DNA of 40,298 nucleotides from Anabaena catenula FACHB-362 (GTDB lineage: Bacteria > Cyanobacteriota > Cyanobacteriia > Cyanobacteriales > Nostocaceae), in NCBI RefSeq assembly GCF_014698735.1, contig NZ_JACJTQ010000047.1:1-40298 (forward strand), written 5' to 3'. Under the pieces are notes generated by a model. The model saw only the letters and a program-made list of their open reading frames with translations, was not told where the DNA came from and did no database searches. Both the position numbers and the translations under genes were made by a program. Numbering within the stretch: position 1 is the first letter of the stretch; each line of letters begins with the position of its first letter. Positions 16,181 to 24,260 of this stretch are shown piece by piece.

Positions 16181-17416
16181 ATGGCAACTATTAACGACAA
16201 CTACCTGAAGCTAAAAGCCGGTTATCTATTTCCGGAAATTGGTCGCCGGGTAAATGCCTTTGCACAAGCCAATCCTGATGCTAAAATCATCCGCTTGGGG
16301 ATTGGTGATGTCACCGAACCTTTACCAGACGCTTGCCGCACAGCTATGATTAAAGCTGTGGAAGATATGGGCGATCGCACAACTTTCAAAGGCTATGGCC
16401 CAGAACAAGGTTATGCTTGGTTACGGGAGAAAATCGCCGCCCATGATTTCCAAGCCAGGGGAGCAGCAATAGAAGCTGATGAAATCTTCATTTCCGACGG
16501 TTCCAAGTGCGATAACGGCAATATTCTCGATATTTTTGGTCATGATAACACCATAGCCGTAACTGACCCAGTTTACCCCGTGTATGTCGATACTAACGTC
16601 ATGGCGGGAAACACCGGGAACGCCAACGATAAAGGCGAATTTGACGGTTTAGTTTATCTCCCTGTCACCGCTGAAAACAACTTTACCGCACAGATTCCTT
16701 CTCAAAAAGTTGATTTAATTTATCTCTGCTTCCCCAATAACCCCACCGGCGCTACCGCCACCAAAGAACACCTAAAAGCTTGGGTAGATTACGCAAAAAC
16801 AAACGGTTCAATCATCTTTTTTGACGCTGCTTACGAAGCTTATATCACCGATTCTTCCCTTCCCCACTCGATTTACGAGATTGAAGGTGCAAGAGATTGT
16901 GCAATTGAGTTTCGTTCCTTTTCTAAAAATGCAGGCTTTACCGGCACACGTTGCGCTTTAACCGTCGTTCCCAAAACACTCACAGCTAAAGCCGCTGATG
17001 GTTCAAATGTGGAATTGTGGAAGTTGTGGAACCGCCGCCAGTCTACCAAATTTAATGGCGTTTCTTACATTGTCCAACGAGGTGCGGAAGCGGTTTATTC
17101 TGAAGAAGGACAAGCACAAATTAAAGCTTTGGTAAGCTTCTATTTAGAAAATGCCAAAATCATTCGGGAGCAATTAACAGCCGCCGGTTTATCAGTTTAT
17201 GGTGGTGTGAATGCACCTTACGTTTGGGTGAAAACTCCTCATGGTTTATCCAGTTGGGAATTTTTCGATAAGCTACTAGAAACTGTAAATGTTGTGGGAA
17301 CTCCTGGTTCTGGTTTTGGTGCTGCGGGTGAAGGTTATTTCCGCATTTCCGCATTTAATAGTCGGGAAAATGTCGAAGAAGCAATGAAACGGATCACTGA
17401 GAAATTTAAGGTTTAG
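16181..17416 (+). CDS. dapL: LL-diaminopimelate aminotransferase
   Basis: DapL converts tetrahydrodipicolinate plus glutamate directly to LL-diaminopimelate, the short route to meso-DAP for murein and lysine used by cyanobacteria and plants. The 411-residue protein starts [20 protein letters not shown] and has the fold-type I PLP motifs: [44 protein letters not shown] and the Schiff-base lysine near residue 249 in [12 protein letters not shown]. The SDGSKCD segment and AAYEAYI are typical of DapL rather than aspartate aminotransferases. Cytoplasmic homodimer. Upstream sits the nested repeat cluster, so its promoter is within about 35 bp or inside the element; downstream a hairpin may end transcription. 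Confidence 0.97.
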   Translation: MATINDNYLKLKAGYLFPEIGRRVNAFAQANPDAKIIRLGIGDVTEPLPDACRTAMIKAVEDMGDRTTFKGYGPEQGYAWLREKIAAHDFQARGAAIEADEIFISDGSKCDNGNILDIFGHDNTIAVTDPVYPVYVDTNVMAGNTGNANDKGEFDGLVYLPVTAENNFTAQIPSQKVDLIYLCFPNNPTGATATKEHLKAWVDYAKTNGSIIFFDAAYEAYITDSSLPHSIYEIEGARDCAIEFRSFSKNAGFTGTRCALTVVPKTLTAKAADGSNVELWKLWNRRQSTKFNGVSYIVQRGAEAVYSEEGQAQIKALVSFYLENAKIIREQLTAAGLSVYGGVNAPYVWVKTPHGLSSWEFFDKLLETVNVVGTPGSGFGAAGEGYFRISAFNSRENVEEAMKRITEKFKV

Positions 17417-17430
17417 GTTGAGTAGTTTGT

Positions 17431-17456
17431 GGTGGGCAATGCCCACCCTAGTTTTT
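17431..17456 (+). terminator. Hairpin GGTGGGC-AAT-GCCCACC after dapL
   Basis: A perfect 7-bp GC-rich stem with a 3-nt loop at 17431-17447 is followed by CTAGTTTTT. It lies 14 bp after the dapL stop, where a factor-independent terminator would be. The same palindrome (with ATT loop) recurs at 31040-31056, so it is also a dispersed repeat. Confidence 0.6.
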
Positions 17457-17500
17457 GTTAGACTTGATTTATCAGTAAACTAATTTAGAGGCAAATTTAT

Positions 17501-18988
17501 ATGAAATTGATCATCAAAAATTTAGGTTCTATTAAAAATAATACTCAAGCCATTGATTTGTCTAAAGATTTTTTTGTGTTTGTTGGACGCAATAACAGTG
17601 GCAAAAGTTATGTAGCTCAATTATTATGGGCAATTTTTAATCAAGAGATAATTCATAAATTTGCACGTAATAATTTAGATATTATTGATAATCAATTTCT
17701 TGAAAATGTCAACTATGTAGAAGTGACTTCTGAATTACTGGGACAAATTTTGGATAGATATAGTTTGTTTTTGCAAAAAGAAACGAAAAAAGAGATATTT
17801 AATACAGGTAACCAGTCAAAAATATTAAATAATGTTGAGATTAATTTTGATTATGAAATATCTGAATTAAAGGAGCAACCAGTTCAAGTAGTTGTCAAAA
17901 TAGCACATGATGAAGAGGATACATTAGAGTATATAGAAGTTAAGAAAGATCAAGGTCATTTAATATATAGATTTGAAGAAAAACAATTACCAGAAACTAT
18001 TAAAGAAATAATTCCTAAAAAATATTTAGACCGAGATTTACTGGATGAAAAGAAATTTCTGCTAATTTCGACAATCATTAGAACAATGTTGAAACATCAG
18101 CATGAAACTTTTTTCTTACCTGCTAGTCGAATTTTCTTTCCTACATTCTATCGTTATATTTATGAGATTGATAGAAAGCAACGTGAACAAGATATCAAAA
18201 AACTTGTAGATTTACTGGAAAATCGTCGGAAAAAAGGTAAAATTGAATTATCAGATGTTGAAGAATTAGATGTTTTTAAAAGAAAATATACAGAACCGAT
18301 GAATCAGGTTTTTGAAAAACTTTTTTCTCTAAATATTGAAGAAAGCGTTGAAGAACATTATATCAATCTTGTTCAACAGTTACAAGAGATTATTGGAGGG
18401 GAAATAAAACCTATTAGTATGAAAGGAATTAGTCTGATAGAATTTTATTTTAAAATTGATGCTATTGATGAACCTTTGCCTATGCATTTAGCTTCTTCAT
18501 CTGTCAATCAATTAACACTTCTCTATTTATATTTAAGAGATTGGGCATCAGAAAAAGATAATTTTTTAATGATAGATGAACCGGAGGTGAATTTACATCC
18601 TGAGAATCAAATTAAATTACTAAATATATTAATACAGTTTATTCAAAGTCAAACAGGAAATAAAGTATTAATCACAACCCATAGTTCAATTTTAGCCAAT
18701 GCTATTAATAACTATATATATCTGGATGTTCTGAAAAATCAACATGGTGTTAATGTAGAAAAAATTATTGAAGATAATCAATTAAAATATGTTGATTCAT
18801 TTGTATCTATAGCAAAAGAAAAGGTGGGTGTTTATTTCTTCACAGGTGATAAAATTATTGACTATGAAAGCAGTGATTATGGAATCTATTTTAGAAACTT
18901 TAGAGAAGTTGAAAATAATTTAGATAAATCGCTTCGCATTCTGACAGATTATATTTACCGTCAGGAAGATGAGGTTGAAGATGAGTAA
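17501..18988 (+). CDS. ABC/OLD-like AAA ATPase of a two-gene module
   Basis: The 495-residue protein starts MKLIIKNLGSIKN and has Walker A GRNNSGKS at residues 29-36, a long variable, charged insert (about 60-310) including a heptad-like KQREQDIKKLVDLLENRRKKG, an ABC-signature-like MHLASSSVNQLTLLYLYL, Walker B NFLMIDEPEVNLHP (Asp359, Glu360) and a switch His in TTHSSILANA. This is the SMC/ABC-type head found in OLD, RecF-like and many phage-defence ATPases; no TOPRIM domain follows. The gene is much richer in AT than dapL. Its end overlaps the next gene by 8 bp, so the two are coupled. GAGG lies before the ATG. Likely role: nucleotide-driven sensor or motor for the partner protein. Confidence 0.88.
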   Translation: MKLIIKNLGSIKNNTQAIDLSKDFFVFVGRNNSGKSYVAQLLWAIFNQEIIHKFARNNLDIIDNQFLENVNYVEVTSELLGQILDRYSLFLQKETKKEIFNTGNQSKILNNVEINFDYEISELKEQPVQVVVKIAHDEEDTLEYIEVKKDQGHLIYRFEEKQLPETIKEIIPKKYLDRDLLDEKKFLLISTIIRTMLKHQHETFFLPASRIFFPTFYRYIYEIDRKQREQDIKKLVDLLENRRKKGKIELSDVEELDVFKRKYTEPMNQVFEKLFSLNIEESVEEHYINLVQQLQEIIGGEIKPISMKGISLIEFYFKIDAIDEPLPMHLASSSVNQLTLLYLYLRDWASEKDNFLMIDEPEVNLHPENQIKLLNILIQFIQSQTGNKVLITTHSSILANAINNYIYLDVLKNQHGVNVEKIIEDNQLKYVDSFVSIAKEKVGVYFFTGDKIIDYESSDYGIYFRNFREVENNLDKSLRILTDYIYRQEDEVEDE

Positions 18989-19703
18989 AAGCCAGCAAAA
19001 TAAGTATTTTTTAAATAATCCCAACAATATAAATGTTCCTTTACTCAGAGATGAATTACACAAAGCTTTATTTCAACAAGAATTTATTATTGAAATTCCT
19101 GTGACTGAAAATGAGAATATTGAAATTACTGAAAAAAATGCTAATGCAAAATTGAAAAAGGTATCTATTCAGGAATTAAACTATGTTGACGAGAAGTCCC
19201 AAGTAGAAAGAATTTGGAAAATTAACTTAGAAAAAGATATACCCGGTATCTCAACTAGCAGCAAAACTACGGAATGCGCTATTTTAGTTTTACAAAAGTA
19301 TGAAAGTAGTTATAGGTTAAATATTATTTTAATTGAATTAAAATCTAGCATAGACAACAAAGAATTAGATAAAATTGAAGAAAAGTTTAGTTCTGCAATG
19401 TCGAGAGTATGTATGTTACTCGTTCTCAATAATCACTTAAATCTCAAGCAAGGTTATCAAGAAGAAGAAATATATCTAGATTTTAAAGGAATTTTATTTT
19501 ATAAAACATTCTCTGAAAAAAGGAAGTCCGAAGGTGAGAATGATAGCCAACTATATTCAATTTTACAAACTTATAGGAAATTAGGTATATTAACTTGTCG
19601 GACAATTTTAAGAGGACAAGATAAAATCAGAGTTCAGTGTTTTTGTAATCAAGATAATGATTTAGAAACAGAAATCAGGATAAATTTAAAAGACTTGTTA
19701 TAA
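18981..19703 (+). CDS. Partner protein of the ATPase, possible PD-(D/E)XK nuclease
   Basis: The ATG at 18981 overlaps the ATPase stop (ATGAGTAA) and has GAGG nine bases upstream, so it is chosen over the ATG at 18969. The 240-residue protein starts MSKSQQNKYFLNNPNN. Its central part reads TTECAILVLQKYESS then RLNIILIELKSS, which resembles the strand-turn-strand with E-x-K of PD-(D/E)XK nucleases, followed by a helix (LDKIEEKFSSAMSRV) and two more strands. The first acidic residue would be Glu rather than Asp, so this is tentative. It is not HNH, TOPRIM or RloB-like. Base composition matches the ATPase. The pair probably works as a unit. Confidence 0.75.
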   Translation: MSKSQQNKYFLNNPNNINVPLLRDELHKALFQQEFIIEIPVTENENIEITEKNANAKLKKVSIQELNYVDEKSQVERIWKINLEKDIPGISTSSKTTECAILVLQKYESSYRLNIILIELKSSIDNKELDKIEEKFSSAMSRVCMLLVLNNHLNLKQGYQEEEIYLDFKGILFYKTFSEKRKSEGENDSQLYSILQTYRKLGILTCRTILRGQDKIRVQCFCNQDNDLETEIRINLKDLL

Positions 19704-19838
19704 TCAATTAAGCATTATCGAATAAATTTATTTAGCTTTGAATATCATCAGATTGTTCAGCTTTTACCCGTTTATAAGTAGCCACAGTCCGCCCTTCTTG
19801 CAAATGCACAGAAAAATACTTACTCAAACCAATGCGCT

Positions 19839-19866
19839 GTAGGGGCAATTCATGAATTGCCCCTAC
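19839..19866. repeat. Perfect 28-bp palindrome with GTAGGGGCAATTC arms
   Basis: GTAGGGGCAATTCA is followed directly by its exact reverse complement. It lies between the convergent ends of the ATPase-partner gene and the antiporter gene. It may form a cruciform or an RNA hairpin and could end transcription in both directions, although there is no T-run. Palindromes of this GTAGGGGC type are dispersed in cyanobacterial genomes. Confidence 0.85.
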
Positions 19867-19876
19867 GTCAATAAAG

Positions 19877-19900
19877 CGCAGTCTCACATAGAATTGGTAT
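19877..19900 (-). mobile_element. End of a family 5 element within the antiporter 3' end
   Basis: On the minus strand ATACCAATTCTATGTGAGAC matches the terminal repeat of the element at 9265-9400. It codes the last residues TNSM and the TGA stop of the antiporter gene. The other end of the element cannot be found, so only one arm remains. Confidence 0.6.
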
Positions 19901-21518
19901 CACGGTTTTCTAGCAAGATTACAGGTATGGGACTTGCTTCTAATACTGCTTGTGATACTGAACCAATCAGCACTTGTTCCCAAGGTCGATGTCCGCGTTT
20001 TCCCATGACAATTGCAGTAACATGATACTCTTGGGCGATGCGAATAATTTCTTCGGGAACTGCGCCGGTAACGGTTAAAAACTCATATTTAATATCTGAT
20101 AGCAGCTTTTTAGTTTGTTGCTGTAATTGTTGAATAGCTGGCTCGTTTGCGGTGTTAACTACGTGTAAAACGATCGCATCTCCATGACTGCGACGGGCTA
20201 AATCTGCTACCTTTGTCAAGACTTCTGGCGCTAAATCTGAGGTATCCACCGCTGCTAGTAACAGAGTATGGGTAGCCACTGTCACCTTTGTGGGATCTAC
20301 TTCTCCCCTGGTTAATAATTTGGGTGCAAAAGCCATAGTTGCCCAAGCGCCTAAAGGTGCAGTGGTTATAATCGAAAGGGCAGCGATCGCTAAAATGATC
20401 TCTCCTCCCGCTATACCTTGGGCTAGGGGAATCGCCCCAATCGCCGCTTGCACTGTGGCTTTTGCGGAGTTTCCCGGTAGCAAAAACAGTCTTTCGCGCC
20501 AATTCCAATTACTACCTAAAGTCGAGAGATACCAGCCTACCGTGCGCCCGATAAATAAACCAATGGCCAGAATTAAAATACCGGGTAACAAAATCTTAGA
20601 TAATACTTGCAGTTGAATACTTGCACCCAACAAGACAAACAGGAAAATCTCCGCTACTATCCATAAGCTATCAAACCCGTTTCGCAATCTTCTAGCTAAG
20701 GGTGCATCTAACTCAATTAAGAAAAATCCTAAAGCCATTGTCGCTAAATAACCAGAAAAAAACGGTAACCCATGAGCGACAATTACCAGAAATAAAGCTA
20801 ACCCAGCGGCGATAATCGTATCTTGAACGGCATTTTGTGTCCAGTTTTGTTTGGTTAAGAGTGAAACCAGCAACCGCGCGGCTAAATAACCAAACAACAG
20901 CCCCAAGCATATCTGCATGATAATTTGTAACGGCAGCAGTTGCAAAGCTGTTAAAGTGAATCCGCCAAAAAGAGTAATTTGCTCAACTCCTCCTTTACCC
21001 AAGAAACTCAGCAAGAGGCTGAAGACTAGCAATAGCAGCACATCAGATAAAGCGCTACCAGTTAAAATTGCATCGGGTATACCTTTGGTTACACCCCAAC
21101 CTAAACTTTTAAGTCTCAGCATTCCCGGTACAATCACAGCGGGAGATTCAGCGCCAATTACACAGCCTAACAGCAAGCCGGTGGGAAAGTCTAACTGAAA
21201 AATTACCATAGAAGCAAGGCAAATAGCGATCGCTTCCGTAGTCGCCGGCAAAAATCCCAAACGCAGCGCCACAGTTCCCTGTTGAGCCAGTTTTTCTCTA
21301 TCTAGCCCTAATCCCGCCTTCATCAAAATAATCATCACCGCCAAAGTTCTTAACTCATCGGCAGCATTTAACACATCTGCGCTGATAACATTCCCTACTT
21401 GAGAACCAAGCAAAATCCCCACCAAAATCATCCCAATTAAAGGTGGAGCGCCTAACCGACGGGCAATTTGTCCCACAAAGAAGCCCATCAATAAAATCCA
21501 AATGATACTCAATAACAT
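19884..21518 (-). CDS. Cation/proton antiporter with C-terminal universal stress domain
   Basis: The 544-residue protein has a membrane part of roughly residues 1-390 with about twelve spans (starting MLLSIIWILLMGFFVGQIARRLGAPPLIGMILVGILLG), of the CPA2/KefB-NhaP type, including VIGAESPAVIVPGML, where charged and polar residues sit inside a helix. Residues about 410-540 form a universal stress protein domain: LLLAAVDTSD, VLHVVNTA, and the nucleotide-binding VMGKRGHRPWEQVLIGSVSQAVLEASPIPVILL. The start ATG has SD sequence AGGAG, which lies in the expression hairpin of a fluoride riboswitch. A role in fluoride tolerance or ion balance under fluoride is inferred from that. The last residues and stop come from a repeat end. 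Confidence 0.93.
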   Translation of the reverse strand: MLLSIIWILLMGFFVGQIARRLGAPPLIGMILVGILLGSQVGNVISADVLNAADELRTLAVMIILMKAGLGLDREKLAQQGTVALRLGFLPATTEAIAICLASMVIFQLDFPTGLLLGCVIGAESPAVIVPGMLRLKSLGWGVTKGIPDAILTGSALSDVLLLLVFSLLLSFLGKGGVEQITLFGGFTLTALQLLPLQIIMQICLGLLFGYLAARLLVSLLTKQNWTQNAVQDTIIAAGLALFLVIVAHGLPFFSGYLATMALGFFLIELDAPLARRLRNGFDSLWIVAEIFLFVLLGASIQLQVLSKILLPGILILAIGLFIGRTVGWYLSTLGSNWNWRERLFLLPGNSAKATVQAAIGAIPLAQGIAGGEIILAIAALSIITTAPLGAWATMAFAPKLLTRGEVDPTKVTVATHTLLLAAVDTSDLAPEVLTKVADLARRSHGDAIVLHVVNTANEPAIQQLQQQTKKLLSDIKYEFLTVTGAVPEEIIRIAQEYHVTAIVMGKRGHRPWEQVLIGSVSQAVLEASPIPVILLENRDTNSM

Positions 21519-21519
21519 T

Positions 21520-21573
21520 CCTAACTCCTGAAAGTGCGATTTGTAGACAGATACTTTCTACAGGGGAGTTAGG
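21520..21573 (-). promoter_or_regulatory. Ribosome-binding-site sequestering hairpin
   Basis: On the minus strand CCTAACTCCCCTG (21573-21561) can pair with CAGGAGTTAGG (21530-21520), which contains the AGGAG ribosome binding site just upstream of the antiporter ATG at 21518. TGTAGA/TCTACA adds an inner stem. Formation would block translation; this is the likely expression platform of the riboswitch upstream. Confidence 0.7.
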
Positions 21574-21585
21574 TTTTAGCCATAG

Positions 21586-21661
21586 CCTACTCTCCCGCAG
21601 CAAGTCGGAAAAGTAGGAACTATCAGCCTTTTAAAGGGCGGTTTTGGCGAGTTCCATCGCC
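21586..21661 (-). promoter_or_regulatory. Fluoride riboswitch (crcB motif)
   Basis: The minus strand from 21661 reads GGCGATGGAACTCGCC, AAAACCGCCCTTTAAAA and GGCTGATAGTTCCTACT (to 21612). This agrees with the fluoride aptamer: GGCG/CGCC stem with the AUG-containing loop, second stem GCC/GGC, CUGAU element, and a 5-bp pseudoknot GGAAC/GUUCC. The aptamer's 3' part CCUACU can alternatively pair with AGUAGG at 21591-21586, offering a switch, followed by the hairpin that masks the antiporter ribosome binding site. Fluoride binding would favour translation of the antiporter. It is a known class, recognised here from its sequence and fold. Confidence 0.92.
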
Positions 21662-21914
21662 GTTAATAGCTTTATCTACACTACATCATTTTGTCTTTGG
21701 TTATCCAAATTTATAAAAGAGGCACTCTTTAAGTTTTATATGCCTAATTCGCTGATATTTTCCAATTATCAGCGGGAAAACCGTACTCCAATAACAGGTT
21801 TTCATCACTGTACCTCAAAGTTGAACTCGATACAATCAAGGAGTGGCTAAAAAGATGCTGTTGTCCAGAAAAAGTTAAACAAATTAACACAGCATAAGTA
21901 GGAGAGTTATCAAT

Positions 21915-22778
21915 ATGGGAAATCAACTGAAAACTACGGCTTTGCTGGCAGCATTAAGTGGCTTATTAATTGCAATTAGTTATTGGGTGATTGGTGGTAC
22001 AGGTGGGTTGATCATAGGCATTGGGTTAGCAGCAGTTACTAACCTGTTTTCTTGGTATCAATCTGATAAAATTGCCTTAGCAGTTTATCATGCCCAACCT
22101 GTTAGCGAAGCCCAAGCACCGGGACTTTATCGCATGGTAGAAAGACTATCAGCCCGTGCTAATATCCCCATGCCAGGAGTTTACATTGTTCCTGGACAAA
22201 CTGCCAACGCTTTCGCCACAGGAAGAGATCCAGAACACGCTGCTGTAGCTGTCACTGAAGGGATTTTAAACATCCTCCCAGAGGAGGAATTAGAAGGTGT
22301 GATTGCTCACGAACTCACCCACATTATTAATCGTGATACCTTAACTCAAGCCGTTGCTGCAACTGTCGCCGGTGCGATTTCTTTCCTTGCACAAATGTTG
22401 AGTTATAGCCTTTGGTTTGGTGGCGGTTCACGGGATAATGAAAGAGGCGGAAATCCTTTGGGAGTGCTGGCAACAGTCATGCTTGCACCGATAGCGGCGA
22501 CAATTATTCAGTTGGCAATTTCCCGCACCAGAGAATTTTCTGCTGATGCTGGTGCTGCTAAATTAACAGGTAATCCCCGCGCTTTAGCTAGGGCTTTGCA
22601 ACGGTTAGAATCTATAGCCAAACAAATGCCTTTGAATGCTAATCCAGCTTTTGAACCATTATTAATTATAAATCCCATTTCTGGGCAGTTTTTGGGGAAT
22701 CTTTTCTCTAGTCACCCAGCGACTGAAGCGCGTGTAGCAGCTTTGCTTCAATTAGAAGGCCAACTTATTAGTCGTTGA
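21915..22778 (+). CDS. htpX: HtpX-like M48 membrane metalloprotease
   Basis: The 287-residue protein has two hydrophobic N-terminal segments (to about residue 50), the zinc motif HELTH (His132, Glu133, His136), another two spans (about 152-170 and 190-212) and the third zinc ligand in ISRTREFSADAGAA. It ends with SSHPATEARVAALLQLE, a typical HtpX tail. HtpX degrades damaged membrane proteins and its active site faces the cytoplasm. Length is as usual for the family. TAGGAGAG gives a good ribosome binding site. It is divergent from the antiporter, with both promoters in the gap that holds the fluoride riboswitch; the riboswitch is on the antiporter side. Confidence 0.95.
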   Translation: MGNQLKTTALLAALSGLLIAISYWVIGGTGGLIIGIGLAAVTNLFSWYQSDKIALAVYHAQPVSEAQAPGLYRMVERLSARANIPMPGVYIVPGQTANAFATGRDPEHAAVAVTEGILNILPEEELEGVIAHELTHIINRDTLTQAVAATVAGAISFLAQMLSYSLWFGGGSRDNERGGNPLGVLATVMLAPIAATIIQLAISRTREFSADAGAAKLTGNPRALARALQRLESIAKQMPLNANPAFEPLLIINPISGQFLGNLFSSHPATEARVAALLQLEGQLISR

Positions 22779-22897
22779 TAATCTGTCTTTGGTCATAAGT
22801 ATCTTGGCAAATCCCCAATTAACTAATGACCAAATTATGATCATTATAGGTGCAATGTTCATCCGCAAGTAAACTTTACCAACAGGATGTGGCAACC

Positions 22898-23293
22898 ATG
22901 ACTACTAACAACATCGAATCTATAGAAATCGTAGAAATTAGTCTTCAAACCAGGGAAAACGCCAGGGAAAACGGACACACAGATGAAGTTAAGCAGGAAA
23001 CTACAGCACTATTGGAAGCGATTAAAAAACGCGCCCAAGCTGAAGCTGAATCTGCTGGTACTCTCACCCGTGAAACCTATTTAAATGCTGTGCGTCAAGC
23101 ACGGGAAGTAATTGAAAGAGACAAACTCATTGAACGTGAGCGCTTAGAATATTCTTGGGCGAGAATTCAAGAAGAATTGGAAAGAAATTGGTACTTAATG
23201 TCTAAAGATATCGCAGATTTTAGCGATCGCTTCCAAAATGCCGCAAAAGCCGCCTGGGAAGCCTTTAACGCCCCTCGTTCTCAAGATAAATAA
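22898..23293 (+). CDS. Coiled-coil protein of unknown function
   Basis: The ATG at 22898 (AGGATG before it) gives 131 residues starting MTTNNIESIEIVEISLQT; an upstream frame to 22850 exists but has no good start. Almost the whole chain is charged and helical with heptad-like runs (VKQETTALLEAIKKRAQAE, REVIERDKLIERERLEYSW, RIQEELERNWYLM), ending in FSDRFQNAAKAAWEAFNAP. It is soluble, with no signal or membrane part. It follows htpX by about 120 bp on the same strand and may be cotranscribed. Family unknown; possibly a stress or structural accessory protein. Confidence 0.7.
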   Translation: MTTNNIESIEIVEISLQTRENARENGHTDEVKQETTALLEAIKKRAQAEAESAGTLTRETYLNAVRQAREVIERDKLIERERLEYSWARIQEELERNWYLMSKDIADFSDRFQNAAKAAWEAFNAPRSQDK

Positions 23294-23331
23294 TCACAAT
23301 ATGTAGGGATATAGGATGACTGTATCCCTCA

Positions 23332-23480
23332 TCAAAAAATTGGTTGTAAATCTAAAACCAAACCGGGTAATACATCTTCTCCAGATAAACTTGTCGGAGA
23401 TTGTAAAACTTCTACTTCTTGATTTTGGCGATAAATTTCTACTTGTTTATCTTGAGGATTAATTAGCCAAGTTCCCAGTT
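23332..23480 (-). pseudogene. Remnant of a Uma2 (DUF820) family endonuclease-like gene
   Basis: The minus-strand frame ending at 23332 encodes GTWLINPQDKQVEIYRQNQ, then VEVLQSPTSLSGEDVLPGLVLDL, which is the C-terminal signature of Uma2-family proteins, widespread PD-(D/E)XK-like cyanobacterial proteins. The preceding 20 or so codons are the repeat hairpin at 23486-23506 and GC-rich sequence, not Uma2. About two thirds of the gene, including the catalytic part, is missing, so it is a decayed fragment. Confidence 0.7.
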
Positions 23481-23485
23481 CCTCG

Positions 23486-23506
23486 TTCCCAGTCTCCGAC
23501 TGGGAA
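23486..23506. repeat. Hairpin repeat TTCCCAGTC-TCC-GACTGGGAA
   Basis: A perfect 9-bp stem with a 3-nt loop, flanked by CCAGTTCCTCG-type sequence, lies at the broken edge of the Uma2 remnant. It is a typical dispersed cyanobacterial repeat and may mark the deletion junction. Confidence 0.75.
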
Positions 23507-23546
23507 TGCCTTCCGGGAGGTTCTACCTCCCATCTTAACGGCATTT

Positions 23547-24260
23547 TTAACCTAAACCCAGAAAACCAGAAATTAGCGGGAACAGCTTACTACATTCTTC
23601 AAGCAATGTGGGTACACTCATGAGAATACCCTTTAACATTGTAATTGCTGTATCTGCTAAATCTTGTTTTTCTTGAGGATTTTGTGCTGCTTCTGCTAAA
23701 GCTTTGACTTGCTTGAGTGCCTTTTCTTTATCTTTTGGTGTTAAATCAGAATCAGCTTCAATTGCTGTTTGCAGTTGTGTCAAAATTTCCTTAATTCCCG
23801 GTTTCTCAGGTTCGGGTGCAGGTGGTAATTCATTAATAGTATTTGTTACTGTACCGCTAATTTCACCTAAATTTAAAGCTTGTCCACTAGCATTAAAATC
23901 TCTACCAACACTACCAATTTCAACTTTACGACTGGAATCATTACTGTTAGTCATATTTTTATTCTCCACTTTGTTATCAATTTGAACATTAATAGGTTTA
24001 TTGGCTAATGACATAATCATTTCTGGAATTTTTCCACTTTGTTGACGATGGAAAATTATTTCCTCATTTTTTGCTTGTAAAAGTGATTTATATTTTTCTT
24101 CTACTGCTGCTAATGCTAATTGATAATTTTGAGTAAAGTCACTGTGAATCTTTTCTTTATCAGCACCTTCAGGTGCATTCACCTTAACAACAACTACGCC
24201 ATCACCTTTATTTTCAATACTCTGGATAGATAATTCAGTGTCTTCATTTTGGTTCTGCAC
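23547..24260 (-). CDS. Cyanobacterial adaptor-like protein of unknown function
   Basis: The 237-residue protein starts MQNQNEDTELSIQSIENK and has three parts: an N-terminal beta-helical region to about residue 90 including a coiled NYQLALAAVEEKYKSLLQAKNEE; a Gly/Asn-rich linker SVGRDFNASGQALNLGEISG, with TVTNTI after it; and a helical C-terminus (PGIKEILTQLQTAIEADSD, then KALKQVKALAEAA) ending LFPLISGFLGLG. Such linker-plus-helical modules recur in cyanobacteria next to NACHT, caspase or pentapeptide proteins, but none is here. It could be a solitary signalling or conflict adaptor. It lacks a signal peptide. Function unknown. Confidence 0.72.
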   Translation of the reverse strand: MQNQNEDTELSIQSIENKGDGVVVVKVNAPEGADKEKIHSDFTQNYQLALAAVEEKYKSLLQAKNEEIIFHRQQSGKIPEMIMSLANKPINVQIDNKVENKNMTNSNDSSRKVEIGSVGRDFNASGQALNLGEISGTVTNTINELPPAPEPEKPGIKEILTQLQTAIEADSDLTPKDKEKALKQVKALAEAAQNPQEKQDLADTAITMLKGILMSVPTLLEECSKLFPLISGFLGLG

